The notes beneath the pieces are model-generated. The model saw only the letters and a program-made list of their open reading frames with translations. It was not told where the DNA came from and ran no database searches. Both the position numbers and the translations under genes were made by a program. From Pseudothermotoga sp. (GTDB lineage Bacteria > Thermotogota > Thermotogae > Thermotogales > DSM-5069), in assembly GCA_025060105.1 (NCBI GenBank), contig JANXCS010000004.1, positions 1-64,000 on the forward strand: 64,000 nucleotides of DNA, read 5' to 3'. This document shows, piece after piece, positions 16,733-25,648 of this stretch (position 1 is its first letter; every line of letters starts with the position of its first letter).

Positions 16733-17944
16733 TCAACCCTCCTGAACGTTCTTTATGATGACGGCCGTGCCCATACCTCCACCAACGCACAGACTCGCAA
16801 GACCGAACTCAACGTCGCGCTTCTTCATTTCATAGAGCAACGTGACCACGATCCTGTTTCCACTCGCACCGATCGGATGACCCAGCGCGATGGCACCACC
16901 GTTGACGTTCACCCTCTCTTCGAGCCAATCGTCACTCACACCGTGCTCCTTCTTCACATCCCTCAGAACGGCGATGGACTGTGCGGCGAACGCCTCGTTC
17001 AGCTCTATTAGGCCTATGTCTTTGAGCTTGAGCTTGGCTTTCTCCAAAGCCTTCGAGATCGCTCCAACTGGTCCTATACCCATGATCGCCGGATCCACCC
17101 CGTGCTGGGCGAACGAAACGATCTGCGCCAAAGGCTTGAGGCCATACTTCTTGACAGCATCTTCAGAAGCCAAGATCACCGCAGAAGCTCCATCGTTTAT
17201 ACCAGAGGCATTACCCGCAGTGATCGTACCATTCGGTTTGAAGGCTGGTCTGAGCTTAGCAAGAGATTCGAGCGTAACGTCGAACCTTGGATGTTCGTCG
17301 GTGTCGAAGATTTTGTCGCCCTTCTTGTCTTTTATGACGATCGGTGCGATTTCGTCTTTGAACCTACCTGTCTCGATAGCTTTTTTGGCTTTCATTTGAC
17401 TTTTGTAGGCGAACTGGTCCTGTTCTTCGCGACTTATACCGTACCTCTCGACCAAGTTCTCCGCTGTGACTCCCATGTGGTACATGTTGAAGACGTCCGT
17501 CAAGCCATCGTAAACCATGTGATCGACGATCTCACCGTTTCCTAGCCTGTAACCGAAGCGAGCTTTGAGCAACAAATATGGCGCCATGGACATGTTCTCC
17601 ATGCCTGCGGCGAGTACGATCTCCGCTTCGTTGAGCATGATGTCCGTCGCACCGATCATGATCGATTTCATGCCAGAGGCACAGAGCATGTTCACAGTAT
17701 AACCTGGTTTTTCTGCAGGAACGCCCGAGTATATACCAACCTGCCGGCCAGGCCCCATGCCTTGGCCGGCCATGAGGATGTTTCCAACGATCGTTTCGTC
17801 GATCCATTCTGGCTTGACGTTCGCCTGTTCCATCGCTGCTTTCGCCGCAGTGACGGCGAGCTGTACTGCCGGAATGTCTTTCAAAGTACCGCCGAAGGTA
17901 CCTATCGCAGTCCTCTTGGCTCCCACGATGTAGACCTTTCTCAC
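16733..17944 (-). CDS. Acetyl-CoA C-acetyltransferase (thiolase)
   Basis: Condenses two acetyl-CoA to acetoacetyl-CoA or does the reverse. The 403-aa sequence has all thiolase residues: nucleophile Cys88 in NMLCASGMKS, NEAFAAQS, the His of GGAIALGHPIGASG and the C-terminal CVGGGMG cysteine. Length and motifs match the biosynthetic/short-chain class. The GTG at 17944 (VRKVYIVGAKRTAIG) is preceded by GGAGGGGG; an upstream extension into atoE has no ribosome site. It lies 13 bases after atoE. Confidence 0.94.
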   Translation of the reverse strand: MRKVYIVGAKRTAIGTFGGTLKDIPAVQLAVTAAKAAMEQANVKPEWIDETIVGNILMAGQGMGPGRQVGIYSGVPAEKPGYTVNMLCASGMKSIMIGATDIMLNEAEIVLAAGMENMSMAPYLLLKARFGYRLGNGEIVDHMVYDGLTDVFNMYHMGVTAENLVERYGISREEQDQFAYKSQMKAKKAIETGRFKDEIAPIVIKDKKGDKIFDTDEHPRFDVTLESLAKLRPAFKPNGTITAGNASGINDGASAVILASEDAVKKYGLKPLAQIVSFAQHGVDPAIMGIGPVGAISKALEKAKLKLKDIGLIELNEAFAAQSIAVLRDVKKEHGVSDDWLEERVNVNGGAIALGHPIGASGNRIVVTLLYEMKKRDVEFGLASLCVGGGMGTAVIIKNVQEG

Positions 17945-17957
17945 AGATCCCCCTCCT

Positions 17958-19286
17958 TCACAAAACCATGAACAAGATGCTCGTGACAATACCACTCCAA
18001 ATCAGAGCGACGACACAGTAACCCATGATGTCTCTGATCTCAAGTTTCGCCACAGACAGTAACGGAAGAGCCCAGAAAGGTTGAATCATGTTCGTCCAAG
18101 CGTCTCCCCAAGCCACACCCATGATCACCTTCGGAACGGAAGCACCTATCTTCATCGCAGCTTCGACCATGATGGGCCCTTGGACGGACCATTGACCTCC
18201 ACCGGATGGTATGAACAGGTTGATCAAACCTGCGCTCCAGTAGGTGTATAGAGGTAGCGTCTTGGCGTTCGAGAAAGATGCGAACCAGTTCGCAATGGTC
18301 GCTGCCAAACCAGATCTCGTCATCATGCCCATGATACCGGCGTAGAACGGGAACTGTACGACGATGGCCCAAACGGTCTTTCCAGCCTCGATGGCTGCCG
18401 CAATGAAGTTCCTAGGAGTACCGTGCAGGATGATGCCGAGCATGAGGAAGATGAAGTTGAGTATGTTCAAGTCCAATGATCCTTTCTTGACGAAGAAGTA
18501 GTAAAAGATGTATATCAAACCGATGATACCTATGATGAGCGAGAGGATGAAGCTGTTTTCCATCTTTTCAGCGGGCGTCATCTCTGTTGGTTTCTTCTTT
18601 GGTAGTTCTTTCTTTTCACCGAACGCTGCAGGATCGACTTCCACAACCTGTTCTTTCCTCGGATGCATACCGGCCATGATGAAGGGCAACGTCACGAGCA
18701 GAACGATCACCGGAACGTACGCGATGGGTGAAAAGATGGTTTGAGAAACTGGGATCAAACCGATCTTGGCTTCGAGGAAATGACCTTTCGTGTTGACGAG
18801 CAACGGTGCCGAAGCGGAAAGACCAGCATGCCAAACTAGGAAACCAGAATAAGCGGAAGCCACCAAGAGAGGATAGTGCAAACCTTTACCTTTCATGTTC
18901 CTAGCGATCTCTATCGCCAACAGGGACGTGAAGATCAAACCAAAACCCCAGTTGAGATAGCTGGTGACGATCATGACAACGCATGCAAGTGCGACGGCCT
19001 TGAACGGTGTATCGGCGGCTTTAGCGATCGTTTTGAGGATCAAGGCCATGGGTTTGGTTTGAGCCAGAATGTGACCAGTCATGAGCACCAAACACATCTG
19101 CATGGCGAAAGCGAGCAGTGCCCAGAATCCATCTCCCATGTAGATGATCATGTCGATGGGGCTTTTCTTTTGAATCACGATGCCTAGAACGAAGGTGAGT
19201 AGTGTGAGGATCATGGCGAAGATCAGAGCGTCAGGTAGGTACTTCTTGGCGAACCTTGAAAAAACGTCTCCAAGAACTCGCAGCAT
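17958..19286 (-). CDS. atoE: Short-chain fatty acid transporter AtoE
   Basis: A 442-aa inner membrane protein with about ten or more hydrophobic helices. The segment NWGFGLIFTSLLAIEIAR, the HAGLSASAPLLVNTKGH loop and the LINLFIPSGGGQWSVQGP stretch are characteristic of AtoE (DcuC-like superfamily), which takes up acetoacetate, butyrate or similar acids. Being first in the operon with thiolase and CoA-transferase supports short-chain acid exchange across the membrane. AAAGGAGGG precedes the ATG. The divergent regulator gene starts 119 bases away; an inverted repeat TTAACTGTTAA (19317-19327) lies in between. Confidence 0.92.
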   Translation of the reverse strand: MLRVLGDVFSRFAKKYLPDALIFAMILTLLTFVLGIVIQKKSPIDMIIYMGDGFWALLAFAMQMCLVLMTGHILAQTKPMALILKTIAKAADTPFKAVALACVVMIVTSYLNWGFGLIFTSLLAIEIARNMKGKGLHYPLLVASAYSGFLVWHAGLSASAPLLVNTKGHFLEAKIGLIPVSQTIFSPIAYVPVIVLLVTLPFIMAGMHPRKEQVVEVDPAAFGEKKELPKKKPTEMTPAEKMENSFILSLIIGIIGLIYIFYYFFVKKGSLDLNILNFIFLMLGIILHGTPRNFIAAAIEAGKTVWAIVVQFPFYAGIMGMMTRSGLAATIANWFASFSNAKTLPLYTYWSAGLINLFIPSGGGQWSVQGPIMVEAAMKIGASVPKVIMGVAWGDAWTNMIQPFWALPLLSVAKLEIRDIMGYCVVALIWSGIVTSILFMVL

Positions 19287-19372
19287 CCCAAACCCTCCTT
19301 TGTAAAAGAAGATTTCTTAACTGTTAAACTATCACTTTGGGTCCATCAGAATCAAGTAAACGCCCGTTTCAG

Positions 19373-19404
19373 TTGACATGCATGCTGTAATATTGTACTA
19401 TTAC
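19373..19404 (+). promoter_or_regulatory. Promoter with overlapping operator for the GntR/ABC operon
   Basis: TTGACA (19373-19378) and TACTAT (19396-19401) are 17 bases apart. An inverted repeat GTAATA-N6-TATTAC (19387-19404) covers the spacer end and -10 box, the place where an autorepressor would act. The predicted transcript start (about 19408) coincides with the GTG start codons of the regulator, so the mRNA may be leaderless. Confidence 0.65.
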
Positions 19405-19405
19405 A

Positions 19406-19819
19406 GTGGTGATTATTCTGTGGTTCAAAGTTGATTTCAACTCGCACATACCTGTGTACAAACAGATAAAAGACAAGCTGAAGTTGCTCATACACACCGG
19501 TCGGTTGAAACCGGGAGATTTCGTGCCCTCGATAAGAACACTCGCAGAAGATCTGAACGTCAACGTGAACACCGTGGCGAGAGCTTACAGAGAGCTCATG
19601 GCGGAAGGTGTGATCGAACCTGTACGGGGTGAAGGTTACATCGTGAAAAAGCTCGACGAAAAAAGGTTCATTGAAGCGACCCTGCAGAGATTCATCGAAA
19701 CGATCGAAGAGTGCAAGAGGGTCGGGATCGAGCAAGAAAAGTTGGTTCGCTTGCTGAAACAAATCTACGGGAGGCGAAAAAATGGTTCTGAGTGTGAAGA
19801 ATCTGACGAAAAGCTATAA
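19406..19819 (+). CDS. GntR-family regulator, YtrA subfamily
   Basis: A 137-aa repressor with an N-terminal winged helix-turn-helix (SIRTLAEDLNVNVNTVARAY then EGVIEPVRGEGYIV, residues about 40-80) and only a short helical C-terminal part. This is the YtrA layout that controls ABC transporter operons. Start is GTG at 19406 or 19409; neither has a Shine-Dalgarno sequence, and the predicted transcription start lies on them. The end overlaps the ATPase gene by 38 bases. It probably represses its own operon through the repeat at 19387-19404; its ligand is unknown. Confidence 0.88.
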   Translation: MVIILWFKVDFNSHIPVYKQIKDKLKLLIHTGRLKPGDFVPSIRTLAEDLNVNVNTVARAYRELMAEGVIEPVRGEGYIVKKLDEKRFIEATLQRFIETIEECKRVGIEQEKLVRLLKQIYGRRKNGSECEESDEKL

Positions 19820-20567
19820 GAACAAACGAGCCGTCAATGGCGTTTCTTTTGAAGTTAAAAAAGGTGAGATCTTCGCTCTGTTGGGACCAAACGGAGCTGG
19901 GAAAACGACGACGATGAAGTGTATCCTCGGTCTCAGAAAACCCGATTCAGGATCTATCCTTTTGAACGGTTCTTTCAGTTATCTTCCAGAGCAGAAAGAA
20001 CTGTATCGTTACACGACTGTAGAAAAGATGGTGAAAATCACTCAACAGATCACGAAAGACTTCGATGCGGAGAAAGCTTTCTCGTTGCTGAAAGAATTCC
20101 AAATCCCTCTGAAAGAAAAGATCGCGAACCTGTCTCACGGTATGACCACGCTCACCTACCTTTCACTCGTTTTGGCTCAGAGAGCCGAACTGTACTTGTT
20201 GGACGAACCTACATGGGGTTTGGACCCACTCATGCGCAACAGAGTGTTGGAGATGATCAGGGGACTTTCCGCCGATGGCAGATCCGTTCTGTACACGAGT
20301 CACATACTTTCAGAGGTGGAGAGGGTGGCCGACACTGTGGCCATCATGGTTTCTGGCAGGATCGTGGAGCTCGACAACTTGGACGATCTGAAGGAAAAAT
20401 ACGCCCTTTGCGTTGTACCGAAGGGTGAAAAGGTGAGTGGTTATCTTTACAAATCGACCGAGAGCGAGGATGTGTACTTGGTCAAGAAAGAAGAAGCGAA
20501 AGGTGAAACACAACCTGCGAGTTTTGACATCATCTTCGAAGCGCTCGTGAAAGGGGTGAAAGAATGA
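19782..20567 (+). CDS. ABC transporter ATP-binding protein (exporter type)
   Basis: A 261-aa ATPase that powers the adjacent ABC-2 permease. Walker A is GPNGAGKTT (about 36-44), the signature is degenerate (LSHGM in place of LSGGQ), Walker B LYLLDEP and the His switch TSH are intact. Such ATPases in YtrA operons drive drug or peptide export. GGAGG lies 7 bases before the ATG and the gene begins inside the regulator gene; its end overlaps the permease start by 4 bases. Substrate cannot be told from sequence. Confidence 0.9.
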   Translation: MVLSVKNLTKSYKNKRAVNGVSFEVKKGEIFALLGPNGAGKTTTMKCILGLRKPDSGSILLNGSFSYLPEQKELYRYTTVEKMVKITQQITKDFDAEKAFSLLKEFQIPLKEKIANLSHGMTTLTYLSLVLAQRAELYLLDEPTWGLDPLMRNRVLEMIRGLSADGRSVLYTSHILSEVERVADTVAIMVSGRIVELDNLDDLKEKYALCVVPKGEKVSGYLYKSTESEDVYLVKKEEAKGETQPASFDIIFEALVKGVKE

Positions 20568-21328
20568 TCAAAAAAGAGTTCGGCGATATGAAGCTGAGAA
20601 CTTTCGTGCTTCTTTTTCTTGGAATAGGCTTTTTCTTCATGGTTGCTCCCTTGCATAAATTCGCGCTGGAGATGTTGAACGAGTATGCACAGATACCGAA
20701 CATGCCGAAGTTTCTGGAGAGGTTCTTGCCCAGAGGTTTTGTGGAAAAGCTCTCAGAATGGAACTTTTACATCTACACACAGTGGTTCGGTAAAAATTTA
20801 GGACAGTTCGTCCCCATATTCGCCATCATCATGGGCTTCCCCATCTTCGCGAGAGAGATAGAGAACGGTACGATAGAATTCCTCTTGGCTCGAAGCAGCA
20901 GGGAAAAGGTTTTCATCAGTAAGGTATTGACTGTGAGTTTGGTCGTTTTTTTCCAAATGATCGTTTTCTCAATCCTTCCGGCGTTCTATTCATTGCTTGC
21001 TTCCAAAAATCTAGATTACACGTACCTCCTCGCTTATTCGATCCACACGATCGTTGGTGCCCTCTTCTGGCTCGCTGTGACCATATTGTTCTCGGTTCTG
21101 TCTGACGATCAAGTGAAGCCCATACTTGGTGCGATTGGAACGCTCGCAGGTACCACGGTGGTCGCGGTGTTCAAACCTTTGAGGTTCATGAACACTTATT
21201 CGTACATCCTTGGAGGCAAGATTCTATCGAACGGGAAGATGGATGTTCCATACACATTGGTCTTGCTCGGCTTGTCAATCGCTTTGATGTTGCTGAGTTA
21301 TGTGAGTTTTTTGAAAAAAGAGTTCTGA
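20564..21328 (+). CDS. ABC-2 type permease
   Basis: A 254-aa membrane protein with about six hydrophobic helices (MKLRTFVLLFLGIGFFFMV at the start, LLGLSIALMLLSYV at the end). The large first external loop and the IFAREIENGTIEFLLARSSREKVFISK cytoplasmic segment are typical of ABC-2 permeases of the ABC exporter class. It partners the preceding ATPase. Function is inferred from context. Confidence 0.85.
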   Translation: MIKKEFGDMKLRTFVLLFLGIGFFFMVAPLHKFALEMLNEYAQIPNMPKFLERFLPRGFVEKLSEWNFYIYTQWFGKNLGQFVPIFAIIMGFPIFAREIENGTIEFLLARSSREKVFISKVLTVSLVVFFQMIVFSILPAFYSLLASKNLDYTYLLAYSIHTIVGALFWLAVTILFSVLSDDQVKPILGAIGTLAGTTVVAVFKPLRFMNTYSYILGGKILSNGKMDVPYTLVLLGLSIALMLLSYVSFLKKEF

Positions 21329-21341
21329 TGGGGGTGATCGA

Positions 21342-21662
21342 ATGCTTCTTTCCACAACCGAGAGGATTGAAGGTTATCAGATCGTCGAGACACTCGGGAT
21401 GGTCATGGGTAACGTGGTCTATTCGAAACACATAGGCAAAGACATTGCGGCAGCTTTCAAAACTTTGGCGGGTGGGGAAATCAAATCTTACACGGAGCTC
21501 CTCACGGAAGCGAGGAACATCGCTTTGAACAGGATGATCGCCGAGGCTGAGAAACTCGGTGCCGATGGGATCATCGGTATCAGATTCGGCAGTGCTTCGA
21601 TAATGCAATCGGCCGCGGAGGTACTCGCTTACGGGACGGCCGTCAAGCTGAGGAAGCTCTGA
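21342..21662 (+). CDS. YbjQ/UPF0145 family protein
   Basis: A 106-aa protein matching YbjQ: GYQIVETLGMVMGNVV near the start, ARNIALNRMIAEAEKLGADGIIGIRF in the middle and a YGTAV end. The family forms pentamers and is of uncertain function, sometimes called heavy-metal-binding. It follows the permease by 13 bases with a good ribosome site, so it belongs to the GntR operon. Its final 20 bases overlap the end of lysA on the opposite strand. Confidence 0.88.
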   Translation: MLLSTTERIEGYQIVETLGMVMGNVVYSKHIGKDIAAAFKTLAGGEIKSYTELLTEARNIALNRMIAEAEKLGADGIIGIRFGSASIMQSAAEVLAYGTAVKLRKL

Positions 21663-22800
21663 GGTAATTTTCTTTCGAATAGATCACCTCGGGAGCTTTC
21701 CTCAGCAAATTGTAGTGCGATGACATGGCATAACCGTAAGCGCCAACGTCTCTGATCACGACGAGCTCTCCTTCTTTTGGTTCGGGAAGTTTCAAACCCT
21801 TCGCGAAGGTGTCTGCACTCTCACAGACTGGACCAACGACGTCGGCCACGATCGTCGGTCTGTGGTTCGTCGGATAGAGCGGTTCTATCCTGTGTTTGGC
21901 GCCGTACAGTGCCGGCCTGATCAGGTGCGACATACCGGCATCGACGACTATGAACGTTTTGTTCTTCGTCCTTTTGACGTACTCCACTTTCGTGACGAGA
22001 AAACCTGCAGGAGCAACGATCCATCTACCGAGTTCCAGCAGAACCTTGGCACCGAAACCTTTCAGTATGGGAAAGATCTCTTTCTCGTACTCGTTCAAAT
22101 CCAACTGTCTTCCATCACCGTAGTCGATGCCCCAGCCACCACCGAGGTTCACGAGTTCCAAGTTCAACCCCAACTTCGAGGCGAAGTTTCTCATCGATTC
22201 GAACGCCTCTTTGAACGGACCAACTTCGACTATCTGAGAACCTATATGGCAGTGGAGTCCCACCAAACGGATGAAACGACTTTTCGAGATGAGCTGAACC
22301 ATTCTTTCCGCAGTTTCGTAGTCCACACCGAATTTGTTCTCTTTCAAACCCGTGGCGATGTGGGGATGGGTTTTTGGATCGACGTCCGGATTGACCCTTA
22401 TGGCCACTCTGACTGGTTTGTCGGCGAGCTTTTCAAGACGGAGCAATTCTTCAAAACTGTCGAGGTTGATACAGAACACACCATCTGAAACGTAGTGCTT
22501 CAATTCCCCAGAGCTTTTGCAATTTCCATTCACTACGATTCTATCTGGAGTGAATCCGGCCTTTCTCACCTGCTCGTACTCGCCGAACGAAACGATGTCC
22601 ACCATGGTTCCAAGTTCGTTGAGCCTTTTGAGGATATCCAAATTGAAGTTGGCCTTGACCGCGTAAGCTAAATGGAAGTCGAACTGTTTGAAAAATCGAT
22701 ACACTCTCTCGACACGTTCGGTGATGAAATCGACATCGTAAAGGTAGAAAGGTGTGCCGAATCTCTCGGCGGCTGAAAGGAGGATAGAGGAATTGAGCAT
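21643..22800 (-). CDS. lysA: Diaminopimelate decarboxylase
   Basis: Decarboxylates meso-diaminopimelate to lysine. The 385-aa fold-III PLP enzyme has the cofactor lysine Lys49 (YAVKAN), the His motif GLHCHIGSQ, the phosphate-binding GGGWGIDYG, and the second-subunit active-site CESADTFA. I place the start at ATG 22800, with AAGGAG 10 bases upstream; a TTG two codons earlier is also possible. It lies 20 bases after the ABC ATPase gene on the same strand, so it may be read from the aromatic-attenuated promoter. Confidence 0.95.
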   Translation of the reverse strand: MLNSSILLSAAERFGTPFYLYDVDFITERVERVYRFFKQFDFHLAYAVKANFNLDILKRLNELGTMVDIVSFGEYEQVRKAGFTPDRIVVNGNCKSSGELKHYVSDGVFCINLDSFEELLRLEKLADKPVRVAIRVNPDVDPKTHPHIATGLKENKFGVDYETAERMVQLISKSRFIRLVGLHCHIGSQIVEVGPFKEAFESMRNFASKLGLNLELVNLGGGWGIDYGDGRQLDLNEYEKEIFPILKGFGAKVLLELGRWIVAPAGFLVTKVEYVKRTKNKTFIVVDAGMSHLIRPALYGAKHRIEPLYPTNHRPTIVADVVGPVCESADTFAKGLKLPEPKEGELVVIRDVGAYGYAMSSHYNLLRKAPEVIYSKENYLRASSA

Positions 22801-22820
22801 ACTCAATCAGCTCCTTATCA

Positions 22821-23567
22821 TCAAGTTATGGTTGTTATTTTGGATTTTATCATCGATTTGAGCTGGCTTGCTTGGATTTTTTGTTTCGATTTATCGATTC
22901 GTGCAACGATCCTCCCATCCTCCATGACTATCACTTGATCACCGTATTGCTCGGCGATGTTCATATCGTGTGTGATCATCAAGATGGTGGTACCGAGCTC
23001 TTCGTTTATCCTTTCGGTGAGCTCCATGATCTTCTCAGTACTCTTGGGATCGAGCGAAGCGGTGTGCTCATCCAAGAGTAAAATCTTCGGATTCGAAGAT
23101 ACGGCCATCACCATGGCGAGAGCCTGTTTCTGTCCACCAGAAAGCTTCGAAGCCTTCTTTTTCAAATTCTCTTCGAGTCCCAAACCCGTCGACTTGAGCA
23201 ACTGAATCGCTCTTTCATCTATGCGTCCAAAGCCAAGGCCTCTGAAACCTTTCTTCCTTGCGAGCATCAAATTCTCTTCGATGCTCAAATTTGGAAAAAT
23301 CCCCAAGTTCGGATCTTGACAAACTATGCTACCGCACTTGAAGATCTTCTCCTCTTTCAGAATTTGTCCCATGACTCGGCACAAACCGAAGGTCGGTTTC
23401 ACTTCCCCCACGATCACCTTCATGAGCGTGCTCTTCCCAGCGCCGTTGGCACCAACGATCACGACGAATTGACCTTCTTCGATCGAAAGGTCAACGTCGT
23501 TCAGGGCGACTTTTTCATCGAGTGTGCCTCTGTTGTAGATCACCGTGACGTGTTGAAGTTCTATCAT
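22821..23567 (-). CDS. ABC transporter ATP-binding protein, TrpX-type importer
   Basis: A 248-aa ATPase with Walker A GANGAGKST, intact LSGGQ signature, Walker B ILLLDEHT (His instead of Pro after Glu) and the switch MITHD. It is the cytoplasmic engine of the importer encoded by the two upstream genes, with a 4-base overlap to the permease. The set matches the TrpX/TrpY/TrpZ layout known from streptococci, where the ATPase is the last component. Confidence 0.88.
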   Translation of the reverse strand: MIELQHVTVIYNRGTLDEKVALNDVDLSIEEGQFVVIVGANGAGKSTLMKVIVGEVKPTFGLCRVMGQILKEEKIFKCGSIVCQDPNLGIFPNLSIEENLMLARKKGFRGLGFGRIDERAIQLLKSTGLGLEENLKKKASKLSGGQKQALAMVMAVSSNPKILLLDEHTASLDPKSTEKIMELTERINEELGTTILMITHDMNIAEQYGDQVIVMEDGRIVARIDKSKQKIQASQLKSMIKSKITTIT

Positions 23568-24526
23568 ACAGTCACCTCACTCTTCTTCAATCTTCTCGCC
23601 GCTATGACGCTCACAACGAAAAGTGCCGTGAGCAGTTTCATATCACTCGGTTTGAAACCGATGCGATAGCCGTACTTCATGGCGAGTGTCAGCAGAACTT
23701 GATAGACTACAGCACCAGCTATGGGGAAGAAGAGACCGTACGCAAAATCGCGCGAACCAAAGATGATCTCTCCCAGTATGACCGAAGCCAAACACACCAC
23801 CACAGTGCCGGCACCCATGTTCACATCAGCAAAGCCACTGTACATGGTGAACAAGGCTCCAGACAGACCCACCAGGAAGTTGCCCATGGTCAATCCCATC
23901 AAGGCGAAAAGGTTGGGATTCACGCCGAGCACCTTCACGGCAAACCTGTTGCGACCATAACCTCTCAACATCGTGCCGAGTTCCGTTCGAAGGAACAACC
24001 AGAGCACGAACGTCACGACTGCCAGCAGTGAAACGATCATGAGCAGATCGTGACCATCAGCCTTGTTGTTGAAGGGGATGCTCACAGCCTTCATTCCACG
24101 CGCCTCGAACTGGAAATTTTCAGTCCCACCGAGTATGTCGTCCAAAGGAGTTTTGCCCACAACTTGTTCGTATGCGAGCACCCTTTCGGTACTGAAACGC
24201 GGTATAGGCAGATTCGGTGAGTTCATGACCCTTATCGCTACAGAGTAGAGTGCCGTCATGACCATGATCGAGGCGAGGAGTGAATGAATCTTGAACCTAG
24301 TCGTGATCAAGGCAGTTACAAGCCCGGCTGCACTGGCGGCGAGTGCAGCCAGGATCGTTGCACTGACCCACCCATGGCCGGAATGAAGGAGAGAGGCCAC
24401 GACGGCCCCACCGATGATGTAGGAACCGTCGGGCGTCAGATCGGGAAGATCAACGAGTCGAAACGATATGTAAACACCCATGGCGGCCAAGGCGAGCAAA
24501 AGCCCTTGTTCCAGAATGGGGATCAT
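23564..24526 (-). CDS. ABC transporter permease (LivH-like), TrpX-type importer
   Basis: A 320-aa inner-membrane permease of the branched-chain/ribose family with eight to ten predicted helices and the conserved VDLPDLTPDGSYIIGGAV opening and LGVNPNLFALMGLTMGN cytoplasmic segment. It overlaps its neighbours by 4 bases on each side. The binding protein upstream points to aromatic amino acid uptake, an inference strengthened by the Trp-codon leader. Confidence 0.88.
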   Translation of the reverse strand: MIPILEQGLLLALAAMGVYISFRLVDLPDLTPDGSYIIGGAVVASLLHSGHGWVSATILAALAASAAGLVTALITTRFKIHSLLASIMVMTALYSVAIRVMNSPNLPIPRFSTERVLAYEQVVGKTPLDDILGGTENFQFEARGMKAVSIPFNNKADGHDLLMIVSLLAVVTFVLWLFLRTELGTMLRGYGRNRFAVKVLGVNPNLFALMGLTMGNFLVGLSGALFTMYSGFADVNMGAGTVVVCLASVILGEIIFGSRDFAYGLFFPIAGAVVYQVLLTLAMKYGYRIGFKPSDMKLLTALFVVSVIAARRLKKSEVTV

Positions 24527-25503
24527 CTTTTCACCTCTTGGCCGTTCTGAACGATTATGTTGGCCCTATCGACGAGCTCTTTGGGTATGCTCACCTTCAG
24601 TTGTTGTGCAAGATCGAGATTGATGTACAACATGAGCGACTCAGGTCCAAGAAGACGCGATTCCAACTCGCTCGGCTTTTTACCCTTCAGGATTTCGACC
24701 AACAGCTTTCCACTCTCAACACCCACTTGGAAATAGTCAAAACCAAAGCCTATGAGACCTCCTCCGCGTGCGATGTCCACATCCGCTGCAACGATGGGTT
24801 TGTTCAACCTCAAAGCGGCCGCTGCGATCGCTTGGATGGAAGAAGCTGCGGTGTTGTCGGTGCCGATGTATATGACATCCACGTCCGGTCCCACGCTGTT
24901 GACCGCCGTGACCATCTCACCGGAGGAAGTACCAGTCATATCGATGATGGTCAGTCCGAGTGCGGGAGCTGCAGTCTTCGCAATGTTGGTCAGAGTGACG
25001 GAGTTGGCTTCACCAGGGTTGTAGAGCACTCCGATCTTCTTCGCGTTTGGAAAGACCGTTTTGATGAGCCTCAGATGCGTAGAAACTGGCACCATGTCAG
25101 AAATACCAACGACGTTAGAATCGTTCCTTCCGAGCTGTTTGATCAGTCCAGCTCCGACCGGGTCAGTCACTGCGGAGAAGATCACGGGCCTGTCGGTTAT
25201 CACCTGCACGCAAGCTTGAGCACTCGGTGTTGTGATGGCCACAACGATGTCGACTCTCTCACTTGCGAACTTCCTCGCTATGGCCACGGCGTTCTGTACA
25301 CTCCCCTGTGCGTTCTGCCTATCGATGATCACGTCAGTCCCAACTTTGAAACCTGCACTTTCGAGCACTTTGATGATCCCATCGAAGACCGCGTTCAGAG
25401 CTGGATGATCCACGATCTGGGTGATGCCGACTCTGACGGCTCCAAAGCTCAAGACAGACAAGACTAACAAGATCCCCAAGGCGGTTAAAGTTTTCCTCAA
25501 CAT
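24523..25503 (-). CDS. ABC substrate-binding protein, TrpX family, predicted tryptophan/aromatic
   Basis: A 326-aa periplasmic binding protein of the ABC_sub_bind family (PF04392). It has a Sec signal peptide without lipobox Cys (MLRKTLTALG, core, LSFGA) and family blocks VGITQIVDHPALNAV, IVVAITTPSAQACVQ, PVIFSAVTDPVGAGL and GVLYNPGEANS. Family members of known ligand, such as pneumococcal TrpX, bind aromatic amino acids (from memory). ATG 25503 is preferred to GTG 25509 for its GGAGGTG spacing. It is the first structural gene after the attenuator at 25530-25648, so it should be expressed when charged tRNA-Trp is scarce. Confidence 0.85.
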   Translation of the reverse strand: MLRKTLTALGILLVLSVLSFGAVRVGITQIVDHPALNAVFDGIIKVLESAGFKVGTDVIIDRQNAQGSVQNAVAIARKFASERVDIVVAITTPSAQACVQVITDRPVIFSAVTDPVGAGLIKQLGRNDSNVVGISDMVPVSTHLRLIKTVFPNAKKIGVLYNPGEANSVTLTNIAKTAAPALGLTIIDMTGTSSGEMVTAVNSVGPDVDVIYIGTDNTAASSIQAIAAAALRLNKPIVAADVDIARGGGLIGFGFDYFQVGVESGKLLVEILKGKKPSELESRLLGPESLMLYINLDLAQQLKVSIPKELVDRANIIVQNGQEVKR

Positions 25504-25529
25504 ACCCACACCTCCAGAAATGTTCGTTT

Positions 25530-25648
25530 AAAAAAAGAGGGCATCCTTTTTGGATGCCCTCTTCCTCACCTTTTCTTTTAAGATTCCCCCTCTATGTGCC
25601 AAGTGGCTTAGGGGGAATCCCGGAAGAGGGCCTTCCCCTAAACCACCA
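25530..25648 (-). promoter_or_regulatory. Transcription attenuator of the Trp-type importer operon
   Basis: On the minus-strand RNA three alternative structures are visible. Hairpin A pairs 25633-25646, which includes the second Trp codon, with 25603-25617 (14 bp, one bulge). The antiterminator is two nested 10-bp stems: outer 25622-25631 with 25556-25565, inner 25610-25619 with 25582-25591. The terminator is a 10-bp stem (25537-25546 with 25552-25561) followed by seven U. A ribosome stalled on the Trp codons would block hairpin A and free the antiterminator, which uses up the terminator arm. A ribosome reaching the stop at 25592 would cover the inner stem and let the terminator form. Confidence 0.9.

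Noticed and set aside
16022..17011. A 329-codon plus-strand open frame across atoD/atoA and thiolase
   Set aside because: It is a shadow of well-recognised genes on the other strand and crosses their boundaries.
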